Notes: generated from the sequence alone by a model not told the origin. DNA of 64,000 bases from UBA2988 sp965237965 (GCA_965237965.1 CBDEGT010000003.1:558001-622000), one strand, 5' to 3'; positions 25,526-34,553 are shown, numbered from the stretch's first letter. Translations and numbers: made by a program.

Positions 25526-27474
25526 TCCCCGGGCTCTCCGGGAGTCGCGATCCCGGTGGCATCCTGGCCGACCCCTACCCCTAGGTCGCGGACGCGCGCA
25601 TCCACCGTGGCAACCGCCTCGGGCGACGGTGCCCTCACGCGGGCCGAGTCGAGCGCCGAGCGGGCGGCGGAAGTGTCGCCCACGGCCGCGTAGTCCCCTG
25701 CCAGCCAGTACCAGGGAGTCCAGGGTGCTCCCCCGCCGCGTTCAATGGCGGTCAGCCGGGACGGAATCGCATCGCCCGGACGCCCCTGCCCTGAGAGCAG
25801 CCCCGCCAGCACCCGGTGCATGTCCGGGTTCTCGGGCGCGAGCAGCACGGCGGCACGAGCAGGTGCCTCCCCCTTCCGGTATTGCTGGTGGTTCAGGTGA
25901 TGGGCCGCCAGGAATCCCGGGGCGGTGTAGAGCTCCGGCCGCTCCCGCCAGGCTCGTTCCAGCAGGAACACGGCCGCGCGCGGCGAGTCCCGGTCCATCG
26001 TGCTCAGACGCGACCCTACCTGAGTTGCGATGATGTAATCGGAGTCCGTGAGCAGGAGAAGAATCCTGAACGCCCGTCGCGCTTCAGCGTGAAGCCCCTC
26101 CCGCCAGAGCCGGTCCCCGTGGAAGAACCACGCGCGGGCCGCCTCAGGGTGGCGCTGGATCAGGTCGATGAACAGCGAGCGCGTGTCGTTCCAGACCGGC
26201 GTACGCGTGACCGTCCCGAGGGACATCAACGTGACCACCGAAACTACTGCGAGTAGCCCCACCTGGCGCCGACGACGGAGCAGCTCCCAGAGCAGCCAAC
26301 CGGCCGCCGCCGCCACACCGATGGAAGGCACGTACAGATTCCGCTCCGCCACCAACACCGGGGACAGGAACAGGATGTTGGCGGCGGGCAGAACGGCGAT
26401 CCCGAACCACACGACCGCGAGCCCGAGCACGCGCCGGTTCTCCCCGGGCTCCTCGGCCTCAGCGCGCAGGGGAGCTCCCGACCGCCACGCCCACCACGCC
26501 AACGCGAGAAAGCCGAGTGCGAGCGCCACACCGGTCGAGTTCTGGAGCCCCCACCCATACAGCACGGGGATGATACCGCCGTAATCGGGACTCAGATCGG
26601 CTGGGAAGACCATCAGACGCACGTAGTGGGTCCAGATCGCCGGAACGGTCCACACCCTGCTTACGTCCATGAGGATCGACGCCCCCATGGGAGCCTGAGG
26701 GGGCGCGACCCCACCCAGCACCACCCGGCGCGCCAGAAGGAGCGCGGCGAACGCCACGACAAGCACAAGGTAGGGCCGCCAGCGCGCCGACAGGTAGCCC
26801 GGCAGCTCGCGCAGCCCGAGGTCGCGACGCGCAGCGTCCAGAAGGAAGAGGAGCGCGGGAAGCGTGTACGCGATCTCCTTTGAGAGGGCGCCCACCACGA
26901 ACAGGGCGCCCACCGCTGCGCTGCGCCCCCAGCCGTAGGGCTCGCCATCCTCCCGACCGGATCGCAGATGCAGGATGCACGCGCCGAGAACGAAGATAGC
27001 CGCGATCACTTCCGCGTTTCCAATCACGTTCGCGACCGCCTCGACGTGCACGGGATGTAATGCGAACACGAGCCCCGCAAGCACTGCGGCCGCTACCGGG
27101 AGCAGCTCGCACAGCATGACTACAAGCAACCCGGCTGCCGCGGCGTGAAGCAGAACACCGACAAAATGGAAGAGCGCTGGCGTGTCGCCCCAGGCCAGCC
27201 ACTGGAGCCCCCACCACGTGGACACCACGGGCCGCCACGCGCCGACCGCGGCGGCGTAGGTGCCCGGCCAGTACGGCTCGTCGAGCCCGTCCACGATCGC
27301 GTTCCAGGAGTGCAGCGCCTCGTTCGACTGGATGATCTCGACATCGTCCCACGCGAAACCGAGCGGGACCGCATTCAGATAGACCAGACCGGCCACCAGC
27401 GCGGCCATGAGCGCACCTCGCCGGCGGTCGGCGAGGAGCGCGAGAAAGCGGGAAGTCGGGTCCAGAACGCTCAA
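25522..27474 (-). CDS. TMTC-like O-glycosyltransferase, second copy
   Basis: 650 aa, paralogous along its whole length to the product of 22687-24576. GFAWDDVEIIQSN has the acidic pair. HPVHVEAVANVIGNAEVIA is the TMTC-type signature and SKEIAYTLPALLFLLD follows; about ten helices and a TPR-like C-terminal third complete it. The start is a TTG at 27474 overlapping the pilR TGA (TTGA); internal ATGs would cut into the first helix. Translation is therefore coupled directly to the two-component regulator. Confidence 0.8.
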   Translation of the reverse strand: MSVLDPTSRFLALLADRRRGALMAALVAGLVYLNAVPLGFAWDDVEIIQSNEALHSWNAIVDGLDEPYWPGTYAAAVGAWRPVVSTWWGLQWLAWGDTPALFHFVGVLLHAAAAGLLVVMLCELLPVAAAVLAGLVFALHPVHVEAVANVIGNAEVIAAIFVLGACILHLRSGREDGEPYGWGRSAAVGALFVVGALSKEIAYTLPALLFLLDAARRDLGLRELPGYLSARWRPYLVLVVAFAALLLARRVVLGGVAPPQAPMGASILMDVSRVWTVPAIWTHYVRLMVFPADLSPDYGGIIPVLYGWGLQNSTGVALALGFLALAWWAWRSGAPLRAEAEEPGENRRVLGLAVVWFGIAVLPAANILFLSPVLVAERNLYVPSIGVAAAAGWLLWELLRRRRQVGLLAVVSVVTLMSLGTVTRTPVWNDTRSLFIDLIQRHPEAARAWFFHGDRLWREGLHAEARRAFRILLLLTDSDYIIATQVGSRLSTMDRDSPRAAVFLLERAWRERPELYTAPGFLAAHHLNHQQYRKGEAPARAAVLLAPENPDMHRVLAGLLSGQGRPGDAIPSRLTAIERGGGAPWTPWYWLAGDYAAVGDTSAARSALDSARVRAPSPEAVATVDARVRDLGVGVGQDATGIATPGEPGE

Positions 27475-28835
27475 ACTTCGATCCCGTAGCGGTTGAGCTT
27501 CCGATACAGCGTGGACGGATCGATCCCGAGCACCTCTGCGGCGCGCGTCTTGTTCCCGCCTTCGGCCTGGAGCACCCAGTGGATGTACGCCCGCTCGATC
27601 ACCTCCATGGGCGGGTTCGGGGGCGGCGCGTCCGCGACCAGCTGCGGCGCGGGTGCGCTCCGAACCCGCTCCGGCAGCGCATCAGCCGGGATCACGTGCT
27701 GGGGGGACACGACGGTAGCCCGCTCGAGGGCGTTCTCCAGCTCGCGGACGTTGCCCGGCCAGTCGTACGCAACCAGCAACTCCATTGCCTCGTCCGAAAT
27801 CTCTCGCCCCTCCCCCGCGTTGGGCCCGGTCTGCAGGAAATGGCGCGTGAGGATCGGGACGTCCTCGCGCCGATCCCGTAACGGCGGCACGTGGAGCGCG
27901 ATTACGTTCAGACGGTAGTAGAGGTCACTCCGAAAGGTACCCCGTCTTATCTCGGCTTCGAGCTCCCGGTTCGTCGCGGCGATGATGCGCACGTCCACCG
28001 CCACGGGTTCGGTGGCACCGACCGGGATTACCTCGCGCTCCTGGAGCGCGCGAAGGATCTTCACCTGCGTTGCGGGAGTCATCTCACCGATCTCGTCGAG
28101 GAAGAACGTGCCGCCCCCGGCCGCGACCAAGAGGCCTTCCTTATCGCGCACCGCCCCCGTGAACGATCCCTTCACGTGCCCGAACAGCTCGCTTTCCAGC
28201 AAGCTCTCCGGAAGCGCACCGCAGTTGATCGAGTAGAACGAACGCTCTGCTCGCTCGGACAGCGTGTGGATATAGCGAGCGACGACCTCCTTCCCGGACC
28301 CGCTCTCGCCAGAGATGAGGATCGTCGAGTCGGTGGGCGCGACCGTCTTGGCCAGCTTGAGGACGTCAATGAAAGCTCGACTGCGACCGGCCGGACGATC
28401 TTCCGTGCTGCGCTCGCGCCGACGGATCTCCTTCTTGAGCGCCTGGTTCTCGCGGCGCAGCTGACGCGCCTCGACGGCGCGCCGGCAGATGGCCAGTAGC
28501 TCGTCGTTGGCAAAAGGCTTCTGCAGATAGTAGTAAGCGCCCTCGTTGACGGCGCGGACCGCTGACTGAAGCGACGCTTGGGCAGTCATCAGGATCACCG
28601 GCAGCTCCGGATCCACTTGGCGCGCGCGCGCGAGCACCTCCAGACCGGACGCGCCCGGCATGCGGATGTCGGTGACGACCAGATCGGGACGGTCCTTCTC
28701 GAGCGCGGTCATCGCCTCGCGGCCCGTATCCGCCACCCGCACGTCGAAGCCCTCCCCCCGGAACAGGATCTTGAGTGCTTCGAGGATCCCGCTCTCATCG
28801 TCCACCAGCAGCACTTTCGCTCCGTTCTCGATCAC
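27471..28835 (-). CDS. pilR: PilR-like sigma54 response regulator
   Basis: 454 aa. The full receiver has VLLVDDESGI, VVTDIRMPG (phospho-Asp), LMTAQAS and YLQKPFAND. The AAA+ domain has GESGSGKE and FLDEIGEMTPA, while the sigma54 loop is GSFTGA rather than GAFTGA. The Fis HTH reads GNKTRAAEVLGIDPSTLYRKLNRYGI. The GTG at 28835 overlaps the kinase stop (GTGA). Context (six-helix kinase upstream, pilA downstream) supports PilR. Confidence 0.9.
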   Translation of the reverse strand: MIENGAKVLLVDDESGILEALKILFRGEGFDVRVADTGREAMTALEKDRPDLVVTDIRMPGASGLEVLARARQVDPELPVILMTAQASLQSAVRAVNEGAYYYLQKPFANDELLAICRRAVEARQLRRENQALKKEIRRRERSTEDRPAGRSRAFIDVLKLAKTVAPTDSTILISGESGSGKEVVARYIHTLSERAERSFYSINCGALPESLLESELFGHVKGSFTGAVRDKEGLLVAAGGGTFFLDEIGEMTPATQVKILRALQEREVIPVGATEPVAVDVRIIAATNRELEAEIRRGTFRSDLYYRLNVIALHVPPLRDRREDVPILTRHFLQTGPNAGEGREISDEAMELLVAYDWPGNVRELENALERATVVSPQHVIPADALPERVRSAPAPQLVADAPPPNPPMEVIERAYIHWVLQAEGGNKTRAAEVLGIDPSTLYRKLNRYGIEV

Positions 28836-30490
28836 GGTGCAGCGCCTCCGTTCTCCGCTCTGCCTGGAAGGATGATGGAGAATTCGGCGCCGCCGGACGA
28901 CGCCCTGTCCACGAACACGGCTCCCTCATGGGCAGACACGGCACGGTGCACCACGGCGAGCCCGAGCCCGGTACCTCCTGGCCTAGTGGTGAAGAAGGGA
29001 TCGAAAATTCGGCTCATCACCTCGGGGTCGACGCCTGGTCCCGAGTCCCGCACGACCAGTCGAACCGGGTCGCGCTCCGCGAGATCCGACGGCGCCTCCG
29101 CGGGCGCCACCGACTCGAGTTGGACCCCGACCTCCCCCCCGCTCCCCGAGAACTGGACGGCGTTGAGGACAAGGTTGAAGACCGCACGATGCAGCAGGTC
29201 GCTGTCTCCGGGAACGACGCGCGGCTCATCGATGCCGGCGCAGGCCACGTCGACGCCGTCGGCCTGTTGGCGCACGAGCGCGACCGCGTCACGCACGACC
29301 GTGGCCAAGTCCACCTGCTCGGCCGGGCCGCGGCGGAGTGCGGAGAACTCGAGGAACTCGGAGAGCAGTCGGGACAGCCGATCGGACTCCGTGAGCACGA
29401 GCCGCTCAAGAAGGGCACGGTCGTCGCTGGCGAGAGCATCGGCTCCGGCGAGCTGCTCGACCGCGCTCCGGATGGACGCAAGCGGATTCTTGATCTCGTG
29501 TGCCAACGAAGCCGACAGCTCGGCTACGGCCTCGAGGCGTTCGGTACGGCGGTTGAGCGCCTCGACTCGTTCCAGATCGGTGATGTCCTGGAAAATGGCC
29601 GTGACCGAGGGCGTCCCGCCGTCGGCACGCTCGAGCACGGCCGTGGACACGCCCAGCACGACGCCGCGACCCACCCGGTGGGAGATGGTCTTGAGGCGCG
29701 TGATCGCGAACTGACCCTCGATGGAACGGCTGAGCATCCGTCCCATACCGGGAGCCGCCTCCTCGACCGCCGCGACCACCGGTGCCCCCATCCACTGGCG
29801 GGCATCCAGCCCGAGCAACCCTTCCCCGGCAGGGTTCAGGTAGGCGAGCCTGCCACCCCCGTCCACCGTCAGGACGCCGGTACCGATCGTCTTGAGGATG
29901 TCGCCGGTGTCGAGGCGTAGCTGGTGGAGCTCGGACGCCACCTCGCCGAGTGCCGCACCGGCCCGACGGAGGCGGTCGCCGACGAAGCCCGTGACGAGGG
30001 CCACGATCGTGAAGAGCAGGATCTGGAGCCCGACCGCGCCGGTGAACCGAGCCTCATGGAACCAGGTGATGTCGGCGAAATAGAAGATGCTCGCGAGCGC
30101 CCCCATCAGCACGCCGCCGAGGAGGGGGAGGAGGAGCGCCCCCTCCGTGATGACCAGAATGTAGAGGGGCGCGAACGAGCTCTCCTGCCCGCCCGTGATG
30201 TGGACGGTGGACGTCACGAGCAGCACGTCCAGGAGAACCTGACTGTAGAGGAAGGACTCACCGGGGGATCGCTTGGCGATGTGGGTCCGCCAGAACGACC
30301 CTGCCGTGAAGGCCAAGGCCACCGCGAACATCAGGGTCGCGACGAAGGTCTGCTCGGGCTGGGCCTGCCGCCACTCCAGGAGCGCACCCGCGAGGATCCC
30401 CGTGACCAGGCTGAGGCGACCGAGGAAGATCCAGCGCAGCAGCTCGTCCCTCCCGAAGTGGGCCAGCGGGTCGATCAGGTTGAGCTTCAG
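28832..30490 (-). CDS. pilS: PilS-like membrane histidine kinase, probable CTG start
   Basis: 552 aa if it starts at CTG 30490. The obvious ATG at 30331 would begin inside the membrane domain, while the frame is open to a TAG at 30533 and the upstream text is clearly protein (LIDPLAHFGRDELLRWIFLGR in outline). No ATG, GTG or TTG exists there; CTG 30490 has GGAG five bases upstream. Six membrane helices are followed by a PAS domain (~250-330), H-box SLAHEIKNPLASIRSAVEQL, N-box NLVLNAVQFS and G-boxes DSGPGVDPEV and GGTGLGLAV. PilS proteins are six-helix PAS kinases that sense pilin in the membrane. Confidence 0.88.
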   Translation of the reverse strand: MKLNLIDPLAHFGRDELLRWIFLGRLSLVTGILAGALLEWRQAQPEQTFVATLMFAVALAFTAGSFWRTHIAKRSPGESFLYSQVLLDVLLVTSTVHITGGQESSFAPLYILVITEGALLLPLLGGVLMGALASIFYFADITWFHEARFTGAVGLQILLFTIVALVTGFVGDRLRRAGAALGEVASELHQLRLDTGDILKTIGTGVLTVDGGGRLAYLNPAGEGLLGLDARQWMGAPVVAAVEEAAPGMGRMLSRSIEGQFAITRLKTISHRVGRGVVLGVSTAVLERADGGTPSVTAIFQDITDLERVEALNRRTERLEAVAELSASLAHEIKNPLASIRSAVEQLAGADALASDDRALLERLVLTESDRLSRLLSEFLEFSALRRGPAEQVDLATVVRDAVALVRQQADGVDVACAGIDEPRVVPGDSDLLHRAVFNLVLNAVQFSGSGGEVGVQLESVAPAEAPSDLAERDPVRLVVRDSGPGVDPEVMSRIFDPFFTTRPGGTGLGLAVVHRAVSAHEGAVFVDRASSGGAEFSIILPGRAENGGAAP

Positions 30491-30567
30491 GGGAGCTCCG
30501 GGAGGTGGAAATGGGCGCAGGATACGGGCGCGCTATCACACACGGGGCTACCGGATGCTAACGAAGC

Positions 30568-30611
30568 CGCCTCGCAGGATGCAACGGCCGCATCTCGCAG
30601 ATTGCGAGGCG
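30568..30611 (-). other. inverted repeat between the DHp gene and pilS
   Basis: A perfect 9-bp repeat (30568-30576 with 30603-30611) begins at the base after the stop of the 30612 gene. A smaller competing hairpin, CTCGCA-ATC-TGCGAG, overlaps it. Terminator or attenuator before pilS; no T-tract. Confidence 0.35.
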
Positions 30612-31223
30612 TCAAGAGTCCCGAGCTGCGCGCGGCGGACGGAACGCACGGAGTCCCGCGACGAGGTCGCGGATCCGACGCAGCTGCACCTCGACTACCT
30701 CCAGCGCCCGTCTGAGCGCCGGATCCTCGGTGTCCAGTAGCGCGAGCTGGGTCTCGGCCATCGCAGAGGTCAGCGGGTTATTCAGATCGTGTCGGCCGCG
30801 CGCCACCCGAGTGAGAACGTGACGGAGCTCCAGCACGTCGGCGTCATCGGCCCCCACCACCCACCGCGCCAGCTCACCGGGATCGGCCGGCCAGCCTATG
30901 GACACCGGAATGGTGCGCAACTGATCCCCGTCGCGCGATCCGTCCGCCAGCACCGGTAGCCATTCGCTGTCGGGCGGCGACTCGGCGACAATCGCGAGCG
31001 CTGCCAGCACCTGCTCGCCGGGCACGAGCCCGATTGGCAGGAGCAACAGCCCAGGGGGCCGGTTGCGGAGATCGTCCACTTCGACGATCCGCTCGGGCTC
31101 CTTTCCCGGAACCAGTCCGCGGAGTCGGGGCTCCACCCCACCGGGCTCGAGCAGATAGAGAGGGCGCGGGTTCATGAGATCCGACCGGCCTCCTGGGCTC
31201 GCGGGCGTGTTGATGGGAGACAT
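30612..31223 (-). CDS. orphan histidine-phosphotransfer-like (DHp) protein
   Basis: 203 aa. The C-terminal ~70 residues form a dimerisation/H-box helix pair: VARGRHDLNNPLTSAMAETQLALLD, then ALRRALEVVEVQLRRIRDLVAGL. The N- and G-boxes of a kinase ATPase domain are absent. The N-terminal ~110 residues (RIVEVDDLRNRPPGLLLLPIGLVPGEQVLAALAIVAE in outline) resemble a receiver-like alpha/beta fold without a clear phospho-Asp. It could be a phosphotransfer partner, or a dimerisation decoy, for the neighbouring PilS-like kinase. An ATG at 31175 is an alternative start. Confidence 0.6.
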   Translation of the reverse strand: MSPINTPASPGGRSDLMNPRPLYLLEPGGVEPRLRGLVPGKEPERIVEVDDLRNRPPGLLLLPIGLVPGEQVLAALAIVAESPPDSEWLPVLADGSRDGDQLRTIPVSIGWPADPGELARWVVGADDADVLELRHVLTRVARGRHDLNNPLTSAMAETQLALLDTEDPALRRALEVVEVQLRRIRDLVAGLRAFRPPRAARDS

Positions 31224-31265
31224 CCCACCCGTCGAGGGGTGAAACCCCGAAGGCGGACCGGCGAC

Positions 31266-32216
31266 TCAGTTCGAGACAGGAAGGTCCAGAACCTGGCCTG
31301 GAAGGATGCGCGAAGACGCGAGCGCGTTCGTGCTCCGAATCTCCGCAACCGTGGTGCCGTGCTTGCGGGCGATGTTCCACAATGAGTCCCCCTCCCGCAC
31401 GTGGTATCGGATCGGCGCAGACGCGACGCCGTCGCCGACCGAAATCTCGAGCACCTGACCCGAATAGATGCGTGAGGACGCGAGCGCATTCTGGCGCTGG
31501 ATCCGGGCAATCGTCGTGCCGTACCTACGGGCGATGCTCCACAACGAGTCGCCGCTTCGCACTCGGTACCGCGTGGGAGAGGGCGGCCCGGCACCCTGCG
31601 TCCGAGCTTCGCCCGAGGTCGACGCGGTCCGCTGCGTCATGGACTGCCTGCTCTTTACGTAGCGGACGTACGAACGCGGGAAAACGGCGATATGGTAGTG
31701 GGCGGGGCGGCGCTCCCGGGTCGCCTCGATGACACGGGCGCGCTCGAGATCGACCAACACAGCCTCTAGCCACCTCCTGCACGCGCGATTGGTGGACAGG
31801 CGCAGATCCACCGCCATGCCGGTCGGATGCACCGACAGATCCGAAGCATTCCTGGGCTGCTCGGAGTCGGGCCGGGTGAGGCTCGTGACCACCAGTCGAT
31901 CGCCGCACGCCCTCCGGTACTGCGCGGCCAGCCGCTCCACGAACAGCCGCACCTCCGGACGCGCGTACGGGTGCGAGACGTGGTGCAGCTCGAAGTCTGC
32001 GTTCGACACGAGCTTTACCAGGTATCCGGCCGTCACGAACCGCTGCACCTGTGACGCGGTTCGCAGGAAGCTGAAGTCGTGGTCCTGCGCGACCCGATTC
32101 TGGAGGTCGAGCGACCCCCGTGACCCGCGCAGGCCCTGCGCGGCCACCGGACTCGTCGATGCCATGACACCGCCGAGGAGCGCGCAGACCCAAATCGAGG
32201 CTGGGCGGAGGAACAT
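31266..32216 (-). CDS. secreted M15-type peptidase with two LysM domains
   Basis: 316 aa from ATG 32216; the frame also allows ATG 32258. Signal peptide MFLRPASIWVCALLGGVMASTSPVAAQG. The central domain has the zinc-peptidase pattern SVHPTGMAVDLR and AHYHIAVFP, as in the DUF5715/M15 D-Ala-D-Ala peptidase group. Two LysM repeats follow (YRVRSGDSLWSIARRYGTT and YHVREGDSLWNIARKHGTT), which bind peptidoglycan. It is probably a periplasmic wall-editing enzyme. The upstream sequence at 32290-32335 is AT-rich and may hold its promoter. Confidence 0.85.
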   Translation of the reverse strand: MFLRPASIWVCALLGGVMASTSPVAAQGLRGSRGSLDLQNRVAQDHDFSFLRTASQVQRFVTAGYLVKLVSNADFELHHVSHPYARPEVRLFVERLAAQYRRACGDRLVVTSLTRPDSEQPRNASDLSVHPTGMAVDLRLSTNRACRRWLEAVLVDLERARVIEATRERRPAHYHIAVFPRSYVRYVKSRQSMTQRTASTSGEARTQGAGPPSPTRYRVRSGDSLWSIARRYGTTIARIQRQNALASSRIYSGQVLEISVGDGVASAPIRYHVREGDSLWNIARKHGTTVAEIRSTNALASSRILPGQVLDLPVSN

Positions 32217-32383
32217 GCGCCTAGGCCGGCTGCAGTTGACGGATATGGGGTCGCGCACGGCCTGTAGTCAGGCGCACGAACGCGGCACGCAATGTGTAAA
32301 CAAATGGCGCAAACTACACAAGGATTTCTACATGGACCCCCGTCGGGGAGCGGCCGGAAGCCGCCCCCCCGGAGCCGTTCGCC

Positions 32384-33007
32384 TCACCCCTTCCGTGCCG
32401 CCTCATAGCGGCGGCCCACCTCGTTCCAGTTCACCACCTCCCAGAACGCCTTCAAGTACTCGGGGCGCCGATTCTGATACTTCAGGTAGTATGCGTGCTC
32501 CCATACGTCTACTCCGAGTACGGGGGTGAGCCCGTCCATCAGGGGGCTGTCCTGGTTCGCCGTGGAGAGGACTCGGAGGTCCCCCGTGGGCCCGACGCAC
32601 AGCCACCCCCACCCCGACCCGAAGCGCTTGGCCGCCGAGTCGGTAAGCCCCGACTTGAAGCCGTCCAGAGAACCGAACCCGGCGTCCAGGGCCTTTGCGA
32701 GTTCGCCGGACGGCGCGGAGCTCCCCCCGGGCGCAATCACCTTCCAGAACAGATCGTGGTTGTTGAAGCCTCCCGCATGATTCCGAACCGCAGTACGGAT
32801 CTCCTCCGGTACGGCCTCGATGTTCCTCAACAGCTCCTCGTCGCTCCGCTTCTGCAGCGCGGGGTGCTGCTCGAGGGCCGCGTTCAGGCCGTTCGTGTAC
32901 GCCTGATGATGCTTGCTGTGGTGGATTTCCATGGTCCGCGCATCGATGTTTGGCTCGAGCGCAGCGTAGTCGTAGCCGAGCTCCGGGAGCTCGAACTTGT
33001 AGGCCAT
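32384..33007 (-). CDS. sodA: superoxide dismutase, Mn/Fe family
   Basis: 207 aa from ATG 33007, behind GAAGGAG. The ligand residues lie in HHSKHHQAY, GGFNNHDLFW and DVWEHAYY. GG-F-NNH and the Gln in STANQDSP favour the manganese type over iron (family knowledge). No signal peptide, so it is cytoplasmic. It is divergent from dinB with a 344-bp gap. Confidence 0.95.
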   Translation of the reverse strand: MAYKFELPELGYDYAALEPNIDARTMEIHHSKHHQAYTNGLNAALEQHPALQKRSDEELLRNIEAVPEEIRTAVRNHAGGFNNHDLFWKVIAPGGSSAPSGELAKALDAGFGSLDGFKSGLTDSAAKRFGSGWGWLCVGPTGDLRVLSTANQDSPLMDGLTPVLGVDVWEHAYYLKYQNRRPEYLKAFWEVVNWNEVGRRYEAARKG

Positions 33008-33351
33008 GCTCCTCTCCTTCGCCAAGCAGGCGTTGAGGGTGGGCGCCGTTCGTGAAGACGCGCGGCACCACGGCTCCCGAGGACGCCGTCGCACACGCGG
33101 TCGATCGTCGGCTGCTGACTGGCCGAACAAGGCGCCTCTGCTGCACCCCTCCGCACACGGCGGGTTCCTTGTGGCGAGAAAAAAGGTACTCGCGCACCGT
33201 AGCGCGAGTACCTTGTCCAGCGAGCTTCGCGCTCCGGATGGTCCTGCGCGGCGACCCCAGCGCGCATGAACCCCGGAGGACGTCTACCCCCTTCAGCGTG
33301 CGGGCTGACTCGCACTCTCGCGCCCGGCGAGCGGCGGCTCCCCCAAACAGA
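33008..33351. other. divergent gap between sodA and dinB
   Basis: 344 bp without a supportable gene. It contains one strong minus-strand intrinsic terminator (33179-33214). No tRNA-like T-loop or other RNA gene was found between the terminator and dinB. Confidence 0.5.
33179..33214 (-). terminator. strong intrinsic terminator upstream of sodA
   Basis: On the minus strand an 11-bp perfect stem (33185-33195 with 33202-33212, extendable to 13 bp) has a 6-nt loop and is followed directly by TTTTTT. It is the clearest intrinsic terminator in the window, yet no annotated gene lies upstream of it on that strand. Confidence 0.8.
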
Positions 33352-34548
33352 ATGGATCGTCCGCCGCGGATCTTGCTCGTCGACTGCGACATGTTCTTCG
33401 TGCAGGTTGCGCGGCTCGCGGACCCCGAAGGGGCCGGGCTGGAGCGGCTCCTTCTCGTGGGCGGCTCACCCAGCGGCCGCGGCGTCGTAACTTCCGCTTC
33501 ATACGAAGCGCGTGCATTCGGCGTCCGCTCCGGGATGCCCACGGCGCAGGCGCTACGTCTCTGTCCCGAAGCCGTGGTCGCGCCGGTGCCGCGCAGCGCT
33601 TGCGCTCGCAAGAGCCGGGCCATCGACGACACCCTGAAGCGTCTGGCACCGGTCGTGCAAGCCGCCTCGATCGACGAGTTCTACCTCGACCTCTCGGGTA
33701 CCGAGCGACTATTTGCGGAGGGGCTGACCACCACGGCGCGGCGTATTCGCGAAGAGGTGCTCACAGCAACCGGAATCTCGGTCTCCGTGGGCGGCGGCAC
33801 CGGCCGCACAGTGGCGAAGCTGGCTGTTCGTCGCGCCAAGCCCGGTGGCGTTCTGGTCATTCCTCCGGGGGAGGAAGCGGCGTTCGTGCGCACGCACCGG
33901 CTCGCCGATCTGCCCGGCGTGGGACCGGTGTTCGCCGAGTTACTCGCGCGGCGTGGTCTGGTCGAGGTGGAGAACGCCATTCGGGTCGAACGCGCTTGGC
34001 TGTGCAGCTGGCTGGGCGAAGGTCGCGGGAACTGGCTCTACCGTCGCATTCGTGGGATCGATGCGAGCCCTGTGTCCGACCGCGAGCCGCGGAAGTCGGT
34101 CAGCTCGGAGCGCACGTTCGGCAGCGATCTCGAGGATGATCGCAGCATCGAGCGTGAGCTCCTTCGCATCTGTGTGGACGTGACCTCGGCCCTGCGAGAG
34201 GGTGACCTGCAAACGCGTACGATCACCGTGAAACTACGCGATGCCGACTTCACGACCCGGCAGTCCGGCCATACCCTCCCGGACCCGGTCGAGACCGACC
34301 ATGCCGTCTACGCAGTCGCGCTCCCTCTGCTGCGGGAGCTGCGCGCCCGACGACGACGAGGCGTTCGCCTGATCGGGGTGGGGCTGAGCAGTCTGGTCGA
34401 GCGCGAAGCCCCCCGCCAGCTCGGGCTGTTCACGAATGAAGACCCGCTCGAATCCGATCGCGACCGCACGCTCGCGCGGGTGGTGGACGATCTGCGAGAC
34501 CGTTTCGGAAGCAGAGCCCTGCTGCCCGGGCGGGTGCTGGAATCCTGA
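33352..34548 (+). CDS. dinB: Y-family DNA polymerase IV
   Basis: 398 aa from ATG 33352. Catalytic carboxylates are in LLVDCDMFF and SIDEFYLDLSG; SYEARAFGVRSGMP is the fingers motif. HhH-type GVGPVFAELLARRG and a little-finger domain follow. The C-terminal QLGLF is a beta-clamp-binding pentapeptide. Motif I is unusual in reading DCDMFFVQVARL instead of DxDAFFASVE. It does error-prone bypass synthesis. No LexA box was recognised upstream. Confidence 0.92.
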   Translation: MDRPPRILLVDCDMFFVQVARLADPEGAGLERLLLVGGSPSGRGVVTSASYEARAFGVRSGMPTAQALRLCPEAVVAPVPRSACARKSRAIDDTLKRLAPVVQAASIDEFYLDLSGTERLFAEGLTTTARRIREEVLTATGISVSVGGGTGRTVAKLAVRRAKPGGVLVIPPGEEAAFVRTHRLADLPGVGPVFAELLARRGLVEVENAIRVERAWLCSWLGEGRGNWLYRRIRGIDASPVSDREPRKSVSSERTFGSDLEDDRSIERELLRICVDVTSALREGDLQTRTITVKLRDADFTTRQSGHTLPDPVETDHAVYAVALPLLRELRARRRRGVRLIGVGLSSLVEREAPRQLGLFTNEDPLESDRDRTLARVVDDLRDRFGSRALLPGRVLES

Positions 34549-34553
34549 CCTCT

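Noticed and set aside
33215..33350. A tRNA gene ending at the orphan terminator.
   Set aside because: No T-loop, acceptor stem or cloverleaf could be read on the minus strand there.
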